Shown: one piece after another, positions 47,513 through 56,213 of the stretch
Numbering within the stretch: the stretch's first letter is position 1
Layout of the letters: each line of letters starts with the position of its first letter
Assembly: GCF_009900745.1 (NCBI RefSeq)
Contig: NZ_WXVU01000003.1
Coordinates: forward strand, 62,001-126,000
Direction of reading: 5' to 3'
Length of the DNA stretch: 64,000 bases
Origin: Chryseobacterium sp. c4a
GTDB taxonomy: Bacteria; Bacteroidota; Bacteroidia; Flavobacteriales; Weeksellaceae
Notes under the pieces: generated by a model
What the model was told of the DNA's origin: nothing
Seen by the model: the letters and a program-made list of their open reading frames with translations, nothing else
The model's database searches: none
Program-made: the position numbers and the translations under genes

Positions 47513-49240
47513 TTATAGTTTATGATTAATATATACTTGTTTGTCTTCGTATTTCTCTACATCCAGTATCCATCGTTCATCTTTTTCAGTGAAACCCAGT
47601 CCTTCATAATGGTTCATCACCATTTGGTTTTTAGCTGTTGGAATAAACTCTCCTTCTACATATTTATACCCATTTTTCCGGGCTGTATCTATGATGGTAT
47701 TTAAAGTAAAGTCCTCCATTCCCCTTTTCAGAACACGGCAGCTCATCAGCCACGTATCTATGAAGAGCGTTTCCTGATCTTTCTTTTCAAGAACAATCAC
47801 ACAAATGAGCCCATTATCACCATACTTATCTTCAAGAGTAAAAGAAATGGTATGATGAGTATCCGAATTCATTAATTCTTCAACATCCTGTTCTGTATAC
47901 CGTACTGTTCTCAGATTAAACTGGTTGGAACGCTGTGTCAACTGAGAAACCCTCGGTTTTGAAAAACTGTTGAATGCCTGAACATCAGAAACCATCTGAA
48001 GACTCTTAAGAAAATCTTCAACGTTGGTGAATCGCTCTACATCAACAGCTCTCTGAGCTTCTACCTGATATTGTTTTGTTCTTTCAGCATCATTTTCTGA
48101 AAAGCTTGCTGTTTCGAAGAGATTTAAGCTGTAAAGATATTCCAGATATTCTGCCGGGTCTTCCGGAAGTTCCGGAACACAAACTTCAGGCAGGTTTTCT
48201 CTTACAATATTCCTTTCAAAAGGATTATCATCCAGAAACACCATAGAATCAAATCCTATATTTAGAATTCCCTGAATTTTCCTGATGTTATCTGCCTTAT
48301 TCTCCCAATTGGCAACAAAAACAGCAATATCATCAAGCTTTAGAATCATATCAGGATGTTTCTCGAAAGGCTCTTTGGCTTTATCTTCATCATTTTTACT
48401 GCAAACAGCAAGGATTACTCCTCTTTGCTGAAGGGCTTTCACCCAATATTGGAATTCTGTAAATGCTTTTCCGATCCCAAAGCTTCCGATCTGTATTTTT
48501 TCAAGGCCATCATCTCCAATAATCCCGCCCCAGGTCGTATTATCCAGGTCTAGGATCAGACATTTTTTAAATTTTCCTTCCAGAGAAGAAATAATTCCGG
48601 TAATATGATGAGCTACAATAGGTAGTATATCAAGAGACAGTACCATTTCCGTATTCACATAGATATTGGGAGAGAACATAAAATCTCTTCCCCATTTATT
48701 CTGAATGGAAACCAGATCGGCAATAAAAAAATTATCATTTTTAAATGCAATTTCTGCTGAAAGAAGATAATTAAGTTTATTCTGTTGGAAAACGAATGAA
48801 GATTCTACCTTATTGGAAAAGTTTCCAAAAACCTGATTATTAATTGATGGAAAATTACAGTAAATTACTCTGCTTTTGCTTCTTTCCTGTATCGTTTTAT
48901 ATAACTCTGCCACATAAGCAAGCTTATTCTCTGCAAAACAAACCTGTGAATCGTATGACTTGTAATATTGCGCCAATAGCTTATGTGAGGATTCAAAAAT
49001 GATTGTATAATGAGCATTGAACTCATAATATTCAGATGTTGGATCCAGAATCTGTCGGGAAATCTGACCGAAATCAGCCTCAAAAATGTCAAACTCAAAA
49101 CCTTCGCCTATTGCAGTCCCTTTCAAAGCAACATTCAGAAATTGAGTTGCCGTATCACCCAACAGAGCAATTTTTATTTTTTTTAATCCTTTGGAATCTT
49201 TGCGAAGTTCTTTTTTAAGCTCCGAAAATGTCTTGTACAT
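47513..49240 (-). CDS. FkbH-like HAD-IIIC phosphatase/acyl-loading enzyme
   Basis: 575 residues in three parts: an N-terminal domain (about 20-215) with a GDT block, a HAD-IIIC domain and a GNAT-like C-terminal domain. The HAD domain has motif I LDLDNT (230-235, Asp231 and Asp233), motif II Ser281, a Lys in NWENKADNI, and FLDDNPFER (335-343). The GNAT-like part is about 420-575. FkbH-type enzymes dephosphorylate 1,3-bisphosphoglycerate and load the glyceryl unit onto a carrier protein. Cys280 in AVCSKND matches the cysteine position used for the thioester. With ACP, MBOAT and SGNH genes downstream, glycan glycerylation (or a similar acyl) is inferred. Confidence 0.85.
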   Translation of the reverse strand: MYKTFSELKKELRKDSKGLKKIKIALLGDTATQFLNVALKGTAIGEGFEFDIFEADFGQISRQILDPTSEYYEFNAHYTIIFESSHKLLAQYYKSYDSQVCFAENKLAYVAELYKTIQERSKSRVIYCNFPSINNQVFGNFSNKVESSFVFQQNKLNYLLSAEIAFKNDNFFIADLVSIQNKWGRDFMFSPNIYVNTEMVLSLDILPIVAHHITGIISSLEGKFKKCLILDLDNTTWGGIIGDDGLEKIQIGSFGIGKAFTEFQYWVKALQQRGVILAVCSKNDEDKAKEPFEKHPDMILKLDDIAVFVANWENKADNIRKIQGILNIGFDSMVFLDDNPFERNIVRENLPEVCVPELPEDPAEYLEYLYSLNLFETASFSENDAERTKQYQVEAQRAVDVERFTNVEDFLKSLQMVSDVQAFNSFSKPRVSQLTQRSNQFNLRTVRYTEQDVEELMNSDTHHTISFTLEDKYGDNGLICVIVLEKKDQETLFIDTWLMSCRVLKRGMEDFTLNTIIDTARKNGYKYVEGEFIPTAKNQMVMNHYEGLGFTEKDERWILDVEKYEDKQVYINHKL

Positions 49241-49255
49241 AAATATTCTTTTTTA

Positions 49256-49378
49256 TTAAAACATTAATGTATGCTTTCCCGGTGCTGTCAGTATTTTTTT
49301 TTTATTTTCCTGAACAATGAATTTCTGTATCAGACCTTCATTTGAAATATAAATATTGGGAACCATTCTCATTTCCAT
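49256..49378 (-). CDS. Possible small ORF (40 codons) in the leader of the FkbH operon
   Basis: Runs from ATG at 49378 to TAA at 49258-49256 and encodes a 40-residue basic peptide starting MEMRMVPNIYIS and ending PGKHTLMF. It lies between a -7 element (49404-49397) and the FkbH-like gene, 15 bases before that gene's start. It crosses a run of ten A/T bases, so it is prone to frameshift or slippage. I recognise no homologue; it may be a leader peptide, a small structural protein or chance. Confidence 0.4.
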   Translation of the reverse strand: MEMRMVPNIYISNEGLIQKFIVQENKKKILTAPGKHTLMF

Positions 49379-49396
49379 AATTGTGTTGCTTTGTTA

Positions 49397-49404
49397 CAAA
49401 AATA
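49397..49404 (-). promoter_or_regulatory. -7 element of the FkbH-ACP-MBOAT-SGNH gene set
   Basis: Reads TATTTTTG on the - strand, matching TAnnTTTG, with a predicted start near 49391. The first ATG met is that of the 40-codon ORF, about 13 bases later. No clear -33 TTG. Confidence 0.4.
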
Positions 49405-49411
49405 AAGATTT

Positions 49412-50434
49412 TTATCTGATATTCACCTTTTTCAGATAATCTCTTAATGGCTTTTCAATGCATTGATAAAATAAAATAGAAGTGAGGATAACTACAATTA
49501 TATAAATCCCGAATACAATATCAATGGAAAAATTATACTTGCTTACCACTTCTCTCAGAATGTAAAGAACAGGAATATGGGTAATATATACAGCATAGCT
49601 GGCCTCACCAAGATATTCCAGAGGTTTCAAAGAAAAGACCTTCGTCAAAATACCATTATTCTTGGATATTAAAACAATAAGTGGAATAAAAAGCAGTGCC
49701 ATCAATCCATTATGATAAAACCATGGAAGAAAAATTAAGGACAATAATATGAGTCCGAAAATAATAACTACCGATACATCATAATTCTTCTGACCAGAGT
49801 TTTTCACAAAAAATAATCCTGCAAGATTCCCAACCAGGAATTCATTAATATGCATCAGTGGAAAGTAGTACAATAACTCATGACTTGCTGTATGTGGGCC
49901 TTTATAATAAGAAGAATCCACATAAAGGCTGCAAAATACCTGGGTCATGATCCAAATAATAACCGTTACTACCCAAATACTTTTATTTCCCTTAGAATAA
50001 AAATAATTATATAGTAAAGGAAATAACAGATAGAATAGAAATTCTACCGAAATAGACCAACCGGGAAAATTCAAAATCATAGCTTCACCGGGAATCCAGC
50101 TCTGAAGCCCAAACAAGTACAAAAACCCTTTATAAATACTGAAATTGGAATATCGGGTTACCAAATACAACAAAAGCCCCAATACATACAAGGGATAGAT
50201 TCTGGCAAATCGATTTCTATAATAATCAAAATATTCGATTTTATCTTTTTTGTGGTAAGCTACAATCATAATAAAACCTGAAAGAATGAAGAAGTAGCTC
50301 ACTCCTACATTGGCTTTCAGGAATATATTGGATATATAATCAATTTTATATAAAAACAGATCTTTATTGAAATGGGAAACAACAATCGCCATAGCCGCAA
50401 GAAATCTGGTAAATGTAATCTGGCTTATTTTCAT
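49412..50434 (-). CDS. Acyltransferase family 3 membrane protein (OafA type)
   Basis: 340-residue inner-membrane protein with about ten hydrophobic segments. The family-typical N-terminus ITFTRFLAAMAIVVSHFN carries the conserved Arg and His, followed by GVSYFFILSGFIM and later NFPGWSISVEFLFYL. Such proteins O-acetylate (or otherwise acylate) surface sugars, usually from acetyl-CoA. It has no attached SGNH domain. Stand-alone gene on the - strand, 171 bases upstream of the FkbH-like gene, with 133 bases to the next gene. Confidence 0.92.
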   Translation of the reverse strand: MKISQITFTRFLAAMAIVVSHFNKDLFLYKIDYISNIFLKANVGVSYFFILSGFIMIVAYHKKDKIEYFDYYRNRFARIYPLYVLGLLLYLVTRYSNFSIYKGFLYLFGLQSWIPGEAMILNFPGWSISVEFLFYLLFPLLYNYFYSKGNKSIWVVTVIIWIMTQVFCSLYVDSSYYKGPHTASHELLYYFPLMHINEFLVGNLAGLFFVKNSGQKNYDVSVVIIFGLILLSLIFLPWFYHNGLMALLFIPLIVLISKNNGILTKVFSLKPLEYLGEASYAVYITHIPVLYILREVVSKYNFSIDIVFGIYIIVVILTSILFYQCIEKPLRDYLKKVNIR

Positions 50435-50567
50435 AAAAACCGCTTAAACAACTGTACTATACATTTTATATGCACATTTTTTTATCCAGAAATCGTCAAC
50501 TAAAGAGATCATCATATTTTCATTAAAATATATTAAGAGAAGGGATTAACAAGTACCTTTCTACAAA

Positions 50568-51338
50568 CTATTTAATAAAAACACCAATGTATTTTCCTTC
50601 GTATTCTACTACTGTAGTCTCTATATTATTTTTTTCACAGAAGTCCTGATACGCAGAATTATCACCAATATCATCACTAATGAAAACACCTCCTTTTCTT
50701 AAATGCCTGTAAAGCTCATCATACGCCCACATTCTTCCATTATAGCTCTTGTCAGAATCATAATGAAGAACATCAAAAATAGTACTTTCAGAAAAGATTT
50801 TTGGTAACGATTCTCTATCTGCAAACCGGAATAATTTCCAGTTCCCTTTAAGAGTCTCCGGTACTACATATCCTACATACTGATCGCCATCCTGAGCAAG
50901 ATAGGGCATATCTGAACTATATAGCGTTCCGTTTCTTTTTGTCAAAGATAAAAGGGAAGCCAATGAAGACCATCCATACGCAACTCCTGTTTCCACGACA
51001 TGCTGAGCATTAGCAAACTCACATGCATAATAGATCAGTTCCAAAGCACCAGGCCCACCCATTTTCACAGGACAATCCTTTTCTCTTTGTGCTGCTGTAG
51101 CTAAAATTTCCTGATAATCATTACGAAAAGCGTCTATTTCAAGCCCAAACAGCTTTGAAACGGCTTCTTTCTGTGATACTGCCCTTCCGGCTGCCCAGGA
51201 ATTGGTCTTTTCCTTTCCCTTAAAGGCATTGCCTCTGTTAACAGTATTTTTAATAATCTTCCGGCCCAGTTCCGGATAAAGGTCGGGTCTTTTCAGATAT
51301 CCGATAAATGTTTTGAGAACTCTTGTTATTTCACTCAC
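50568..51338 (-). CDS. Class I SAM methyltransferase (Methyltransf_24 type)
   Basis: 256 residues. Motif I is VVETGVAYGWSS (114-125), preceded by an N-terminal helical region. YDSDKSY and GGVFISDDI follow, as in the Methyltransf_24/cephalosporin-hydroxylase-like group found in polysaccharide loci. A role in O-methylating a sugar or capping the chain is likely but unproven. It is divergent from the GT2 gene at 51608. A TATTTTTG element (51365-51358 on the - strand) lies about 20 bases upstream of its start. Confidence 0.85.
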   Translation of the reverse strand: MSEITRVLKTFIGYLKRPDLYPELGRKIIKNTVNRGNAFKGKEKTNSWAAGRAVSQKEAVSKLFGLEIDAFRNDYQEILATAAQREKDCPVKMGGPGALELIYYACEFANAQHVVETGVAYGWSSLASLLSLTKRNGTLYSSDMPYLAQDGDQYVGYVVPETLKGNWKLFRFADRESLPKIFSESTIFDVLHYDSDKSYNGRMWAYDELYRHLRKGGVFISDDIGDNSAYQDFCEKNNIETTVVEYEGKYIGVFIK

Positions 51339-51607
51339 TGTGTTGCCTTTAATAAAGCAAAAATAAAGATTTTTTTTTCATTTATATAAAAACAGATTAT
51401 ATTTGTGTAGCCCAAGTGAAAAAAAGCATTACCTCTATCCCTATTATGAAAAATGCCAGTTTGTCATCAGAATTTCATTTTTCAATGAACAGTTTTCTTT
51501 CAGCATATTTTCTGAAATATTCGTCAGCAATACCTGATAAAAATACAAAGCCCTGTCATTATGATAGCCAGACAGGAATAAATGATCAACACTCGTTATA
51601 AAACACT

Positions 51608-52447
51608 ATGAAGTTTTCCGTACTTATTGCCCATTACAATAATGCTGCATTGTTTAGGGACTGTTACAATTCCCTTACTAAGCAAACTTACCCAGATTGG
51701 GAAGCCGTTATCGTAGATGATGCATCTTCAGAAGAAGAACGAGAACAAGTAAAGGCTCTTATTGCAGGAGACAAAAGATTCAAGTTTTTTGAAAATGAAA
51801 AAAATAGCGGTGTTGGAGTTACAAAAAGCAGGCTTATAGACTTGGCTACCGGAGAAATCTGTGGTTTTGTAGATCCTGATGATGCTATACTTCCCACAGC
51901 TATCGAAAAGACCATTCAGATTTTTAAAAATAAAAAGAATGTAGTACTCACCTATTCCCGCTTTATGGGCTGTGATAAGGATCTTAAACCTATTGCCCCA
52001 TTTAAATCTGCCATGCAGGTAAGGAATGGAGACCCTTATTTCTTTAATTACCCTAATCAGATCAATCATTTTGTAACATTCAGAAAGGATGTTTATGAAA
52101 AGACAGAAAAAATGAATACTGAATTGAGGATTGCAGAAGATCAGGATCTTTATCTCAAGATGTATGAAAAAGGAGATGTTTATTTTATAGATGATACCAA
52201 TTATCTTTACAGAGCACACTCCGGAGGCATCTCTCAAAATGACAACAAAGGAAAGTCCTATGATTACTTTGCTCAGGTTGTTTTGGCTACAATGAAAAGG
52301 AGAAGGCTTACCACCATCAATGGAAAAAAAATTCCGGAAAAATATACCAATCATCAAGAGATTTTCGCGCTGTTGGAATATCAGCATGGAATTTGGTACA
52401 GGATAAAGAAAAATATAGTCATTACATTACAAAAACTTTTCAGATAA
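51608..52447 (+). CDS. Family 2 glycosyltransferase
   Basis: 279-residue GT-A enzyme: FSVLIAHYNNAALFRDC, VDDASSEEE, NSGVGVTKSRLIDLA, and the DxD-type VDPDDAILPT (about 91-100). AEDQDLYLKMYE is the likely catalytic-base region. It has a long leader if transcribed from the TATATTTG element at 51398-51405. A 61-codon frame in that leader (51416-51601) looks spurious. The stop overlaps the next start by one base (TAATG). Confidence 0.93.
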   Translation: MKFSVLIAHYNNAALFRDCYNSLTKQTYPDWEAVIVDDASSEEEREQVKALIAGDKRFKFFENEKNSGVGVTKSRLIDLATGEICGFVDPDDAILPTAIEKTIQIFKNKKNVVLTYSRFMGCDKDLKPIAPFKSAMQVRNGDPYFFNYPNQINHFVTFRKDVYEKTEKMNTELRIAEDQDLYLKMYEKGDVYFIDDTNYLYRAHSGGISQNDNKGKSYDYFAQVVLATMKRRRLTTINGKKIPEKYTNHQEIFALLEYQHGIWYRIKKNIVITLQKLFR

Positions 52448-53607
52448 TGTCAGAAAACAAAAAAATACAGGTTCTTTTCAGACACCGTTCTATGGAAATG
52501 GGAGGCGTGGAAAAAGTGATATTAAGTATGCTCAACAATCTTAATCCTGATAAATTTGACATTACGGTTTGCCTGAACCTGAATCAGGGAGAACTGAAGG
52601 ATGAATTTCCAAAGCATGTAAAAAAAGTGTATCTGACGGAAGGAAAAGAAAGTTTCTCTCAAAACCCTCTTGTCCATAAGCTTCAGCTTATCCGCAGAAG
52701 GCTAAAACTTTCAAAGGCATTAAAAGACCATAAAATATCGGATCGGATCCTGGGAAATAAAAAATTTGATATCGAGATTGCTCCTACTTACGCGGCCTTC
52801 TCTTCGGTTATCAATTCCAGCAATCACGCATCCAAAAAAATAGGATGGTTTCACTCCGAAATCAATATTCCTGGGATGAAGCCTTTGGTTCCGGATATTC
52901 TTAAAAACTTTCCTCAGTTTGATCACATGATCTATTGTTCTCAAAAGATCAAGGATATTATGCATCAATCTTATCCGAATTTGCAATACCCGGCAGAAAG
53001 TGTTGTCATTAATGCCATTCCTATTGAAGAAATCAAAAAGAAAGCGGAAGAAAAAATACAAGACTTTCCAAAAGGGCCGGTTTTTGTTTCCGTAGGCCGC
53101 CTTCATACCAGAAAAGGCTATCATAAGCTTATTGATGCTCACAAAAAATTGATTAATGAAGGGTTTCAACACAGTATTGTGATTGTGGGTAATGGTGAAG
53201 AAATGAAAAACCTGACAGAGCAGGTGCAGGCAAATAACGTACAGGACACCTTTATTTTATTGGGTAACAGAATGAATCCTTATCCTTACATAAAAAATGC
53301 AGATTACTTCATTCTTTCCTCTGAATCAGAGGCATGGCCATTGGTAGTAGCAGAAGCGTTGATTCTTCAGACTCCTATTATTGCTACGGATACCGGAGAT
53401 GTGGGAGTCATGGTAAGAGACAAAGAGACAGGATACCTCATCAATTATGATACGAATGAGATGTATGAAGCCATGAAAACATTTCTGACAGATCCTGAAC
53501 TTATCACCAAGATCAGAAAAAATCTGGAAACTATAGAAGATCAATTTGATAATCAGAAGATTTTCAATGCCGTTGAAGAGATCATTGAAAATCTTTATCA
53601 AAAATAA
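52447..53607 (+). CDS. Family 4 glycosyltransferase
   Basis: 386-residue GT-B protein. The longest frame begins at 52393, but the ATG at 52447 (TAATG overlap with the previous stop) gives the standard start KKIQVLFRHRSMEMGGVEKV. C-lobe motifs: FVSVGRLHTRKGYHKLIDA, SSESEAWPLVVAEALILQTPIIATDTGD, where E-x7-E is the donor-binding motif. It resembles the protein at 56450. Its stop codon touches the stop of the convergent SDR gene with no base between. Confidence 0.93.
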   Translation: MSENKKIQVLFRHRSMEMGGVEKVILSMLNNLNPDKFDITVCLNLNQGELKDEFPKHVKKVYLTEGKESFSQNPLVHKLQLIRRRLKLSKALKDHKISDRILGNKKFDIEIAPTYAAFSSVINSSNHASKKIGWFHSEINIPGMKPLVPDILKNFPQFDHMIYCSQKIKDIMHQSYPNLQYPAESVVINAIPIEEIKKKAEEKIQDFPKGPVFVSVGRLHTRKGYHKLIDAHKKLINEGFQHSIVIVGNGEEMKNLTEQVQANNVQDTFILLGNRMNPYPYIKNADYFILSSESEAWPLVVAEALILQTPIIATDTGDVGVMVRDKETGYLINYDTNEMYEAMKTFLTDPELITKIRKNLETIEDQFDNQKIFNAVEEIIENLYQK

Positions 53608-54366
53608 TTACTGAGCAGAATACCCTCCGTCTACAACCAAATTGGAGCCTGTAATCCATTTTGCAGCATCAGAAAGCAGGAAAATACAGGCATTAGCCAC
53701 ATCTTCTGGTTTTCCGATTCCAAGGGGATGTTTTTTTAGAATTTCCTCAGCAGCTTCTTCCCCAATGTTTCCAAACATTTTTTCCAATATTGGGGTATGT
53801 ACCATTGCCGGGCTGATACTATTCACTCGTACATTGCTTCTGGAAAGCTCCATTGCCATAGAACGTGCTCCTGAAATAACAGCTCCTTTACTGGAAGAAT
53901 AAGCGGCTTTCCCGATTTCTCCCACCATTCCTGCTACAGAAGAGATAAATACAAAACTAGATGTTTCTGTTTTGTATTTTTTAAGGGATAAAATCTTGGC
54001 AATTTCAAATCCGGCAATAACATTCACTGCAAAAATGTCGTGGTATAATTGTGGGGTATGCTTTTTAAGTGGCAATGTTTTTTCAACACCCGCGCAGTGG
54101 ATAAATCCTGAGATCTTCCCTATTATTGAAACCTTCTCAGCGATAAGCTCTTCAAGGTTTTCACACTGGGCAATATCAGCAATGATGGTTTCCACCTGAG
54201 TATCATGAGCCAGCATAGAAACTGTTTTCTGCAGTTCTTCTTCATTCCTTGCAATAAGGATGAGACTTGCTCCACTCTTGCTGCATTCTACAGCACAGCT
54301 TCTCCCGATTCCGGAAGAAGCCCCTGTAATAAGAATAATTTTATCTTTTAATGAAAACTGATTCAT
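53608..54366 (-). CDS. Short-chain dehydrogenase/reductase (FabG-like)
   Basis: 252-residue classical SDR: TGASSGIG (14-21), a CAG motif (91-93), the Ser142-Tyr156-Lys160 catalytic set (Tyr in AAYSSSKGA) and a C-terminal VVDGGYSAQ. FabG-like enzymes reduce 3-ketoacyl-ACP with NADPH. It overlaps the carrier-protein gene by one base, and a KAS III gene precedes that. The three would make a 3-hydroxyacyl thioester (inference). Confidence 0.92.
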   Translation of the reverse strand: MNQFSLKDKIILITGASSGIGRSCAVECSKSGASLILIARNEEELQKTVSMLAHDTQVETIIADIAQCENLEELIAEKVSIIGKISGFIHCAGVEKTLPLKKHTPQLYHDIFAVNVIAGFEIAKILSLKKYKTETSSFVFISSVAGMVGEIGKAAYSSSKGAVISGARSMAMELSRSNVRVNSISPAMVHTPILEKMFGNIGEEAAEEILKKHPLGIGKPEDVANACIFLLSDAAKWITGSNLVVDGGYSAQ

Positions 54367-54599
54367 TAATCTTCAAAGTTTTCTTTACCAATAAGATCTC
54401 TCAGATCTGAAACCGTTTCAATGTCTTTAAAATGTTTTGTATCAACTTTTTTATTGAAATTTTCGTCTACAAAAGCGATAACGGAAAGTAAGCTGATAGA
54501 GTCATAGCTCTCCAATGCTTTCAGATTCGTATCTAATGTAAGCGTTTCATCTTCTTCTAATTCTTCTTGTAATTTTTCCAAAAAAACGGATGTCTTCAT
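54366..54599 (-). CDS. Acyl carrier protein (partner of the KAS III/SDR module)
   Basis: 77-residue, strongly acidic helical protein. Ser34 in SYDSISLLS is the predicted phosphopantetheine attachment site. It is sandwiched between KAS III (25-base gap) and the SDR (one-base overlap), so all three should be co-expressed and act on a carrier-bound short acyl chain. It is distinct from the carrier protein at 47258, implying two separate acyl lines in the locus. Confidence 0.88.
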   Translation of the reverse strand: MKTSVFLEKLQEELEEDETLTLDTNLKALESYDSISLLSVIAFVDENFNKKVDTKHFKDIETVSDLRDLIGKENFED

Positions 54600-54624
54600 A
54601 TATTTTTTATTTATGATGTTATAA

Positions 54625-55599
54625 TTAAATTTCCAATATTGTTGCTCCCCAGGAGTACCCTACTCCAAAACCTGCCAGTAAAACTTTATCTCCTTCCTTC
54701 AACATTCCTTTATCCATCATATTTTTCAGAGCAATCGGAATGGTTGCAGAGACTGTATTTCCTGTTTTTTCCATATCAATATAGAACTTTTCCTTCGGAA
54801 TCTTGGTCTTTTTTCTCAAATAATTCAGCATGAACGAATTGGCTTGGTGAAAAACAAAATGATCAATATCATCCATCGTTAATCCATTCACTTCCATCGT
54901 TTCTTTTACCAGTCCCGGAATATTTTCAATCGTAAAATTGAAGATCTCAGGGCCATTCATATAAAGGTTTTCCGGTGCAAATTCATTTTCAGGATTCAAT
55001 TCAAAATCAGTTCTGAAAGCTCCTTTTTTAACAATAAGATTTTCTGCACCACTGCCGTCTGTTCCCAGACAGAATTTATAATCATTCCCTGTTTCAGATT
55101 TTTCAATGATTGCTGAAGCAGAGGCATCCCCAAATATACTTCGGTTTCCTTTATCTTTAGGGTTGATATGTTTGGTATATGTTTCTGAAGTTACCAGTAA
55201 AATATGCTGGGCAATTCCTGCAGCGATTAAACCTTTAGCAAATGCCAGTCCATAGACGAATCCGGAGCATCCAAGATTAAAATCCATAGCACCGATATTC
55301 TTTCTCAAACCAAGTTTATCTTGCAAAATACAGGCTGTTGTAGGAAGAAAATAATCAGGGCTTTGGGTACAGAAGAGAATAAAGTCGATCTTATTCCTGT
55401 CGTAGTTCTCCAATACTTTTTCGGATGATTTAACAGCAAGATCCAATACTGTTTCGTTTTCTGATGAAATGTGGCGTTGTGCGATGCCTACTTTCTCCTG
55501 AATCCTTTCGGAACTCCATTCAGGGAACTCTTTTTCCAAATCCTCGTTGGTAAGAACCAGCTCCGGCAAATAATATTCTATTTTGGAAACTTTTATCAT
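54625..55599 (-). CDS. 3-Oxoacyl-ACP synthase III-family ketosynthase
   Basis: 324-residue KAS III-like enzyme with an intact Cys-His-Asn triad: Cys111 in NLGCSGFVYGLA, His251 in FVFHQAN and Asn281 in KTGNTVSATIP; GFGVGYSWGA ends the protein. It would condense an acyl-CoA with malonyl-ACP to give a 3-ketoacyl-ACP. The frame extends to 55620, but the Met at 55599 starts at the conserved IKVSKIEYYLPE and is preferred. In the same operon as an ACP and an SDR within a polysaccharide locus, it probably makes a special acyl substituent rather than membrane lipid (inference). Confidence 0.92.
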   Translation of the reverse strand: MIKVSKIEYYLPELVLTNEDLEKEFPEWSSERIQEKVGIAQRHISSENETVLDLAVKSSEKVLENYDRNKIDFILFCTQSPDYFLPTTACILQDKLGLRKNIGAMDFNLGCSGFVYGLAFAKGLIAAGIAQHILLVTSETYTKHINPKDKGNRSIFGDASASAIIEKSETGNDYKFCLGTDGSGAENLIVKKGAFRTDFELNPENEFAPENLYMNGPEIFNFTIENIPGLVKETMEVNGLTMDDIDHFVFHQANSFMLNYLRKKTKIPKEKFYIDMEKTGNTVSATIPIALKNMMDKGMLKEGDKVLLAGFGVGYSWGATILEI

Positions 55600-55643
55600 A
55601 TAAATTCTTTTTCTTTGCAAAAGTAAAAAACAAATTTACAATA

Positions 55644-56213
55644 ATGATCTTCATATACCGAATAGTACTGAAAATACATTCTACCTATCATACCTTTTTA
55701 AATAAAGCGAGTTTGGAGGTAGCAAAATATCGTGGTATGAAAGTAGGAAAAAATTTCAATATGCCTGACAAAATTTATTTTGGTACAGAGCCTTATCTTA
55801 TTGAAATTGGTAATGATGTCAATATAGCTGCCGGGGTAAGATTCGTTAACCATGGCGGAACAACTACCCTTCTGAGAAAGCTTCCCGGCTATGAGGATGC
55901 TAGAATTATGGGTCGCATTAAAATCGGAAACAACTGTACCATAGGAATCAACTGTGTTATTACGCAGGATGTACAGATTGGAAACAACTGCATCCTGGGT
56001 GCAAACTCTGTTTTATCTCAATCGATGCCTGATAATACTGTATTTATAGGAAATCCGGCTCAGTTCTTATGCACCATTGAAGATTATGGCGATATTGTTT
56101 TGAAAAACAACCCAGATTATCCGAGAGAACTGGAAAAAGATCGTAAAAAGCTTGATGAATATATTAAAGCAAATCTTCCTCATAAATACAAAAAAGCAAG
56201 AAGGATCAGATAA
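55644..56213 (+). CDS. Left-handed beta-helix acyltransferase
   Basis: 189 residues with a short hydrophobic N-terminus and hexapeptide repeats (IGNDVN, IAAGVR, IGNNCT, IGINCV, IGNNCI, LGANSV), then a GNPAQFL tail. The FVNHGG region carries the conserved active-site His of the family. It is divergent from the KAS III gene, 44 bases away, and could use either acetyl-CoA or the acyl group built by the KAS III/ACP/SDR module (inference). Confidence 0.85.
   Translation: MIFIYRIVLKIHSTYHTFLNKASLEVAKYRGMKVGKNFNMPDKIYFGTEPYLIEIGNDVNIAAGVRFVNHGGTTTLLRKLPGYEDARIMGRIKIGNNCTIGINCVITQDVQIGNNCILGANSVLSQSMPDNTVFIGNPAQFLCTIEDYGDIVLKNNPDYPRELEKDRKKLDEYIKANLPHKYKKARRIR

Noticed and set aside
51416-51601. 61-codon + strand ORF in the leader of the GT2 gene at 51608
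   Set aside because: Low-complexity Ser-rich translation without motifs, in an AT-rich intergenic region; no support beyond an open frame.
51728-52387. 219-codon - strand ORF opposite the GT2 gene at 51608
   Set aside because: Shadow frame of a clear glycosyltransferase. The translation is Ile/Phe/Cys-rich without motifs.
52720-53172. 150-codon - strand ORF opposite the GT4 gene at 52447
   Set aside because: Shadow of a clear GT4 gene; composition is typical of antisense translation.
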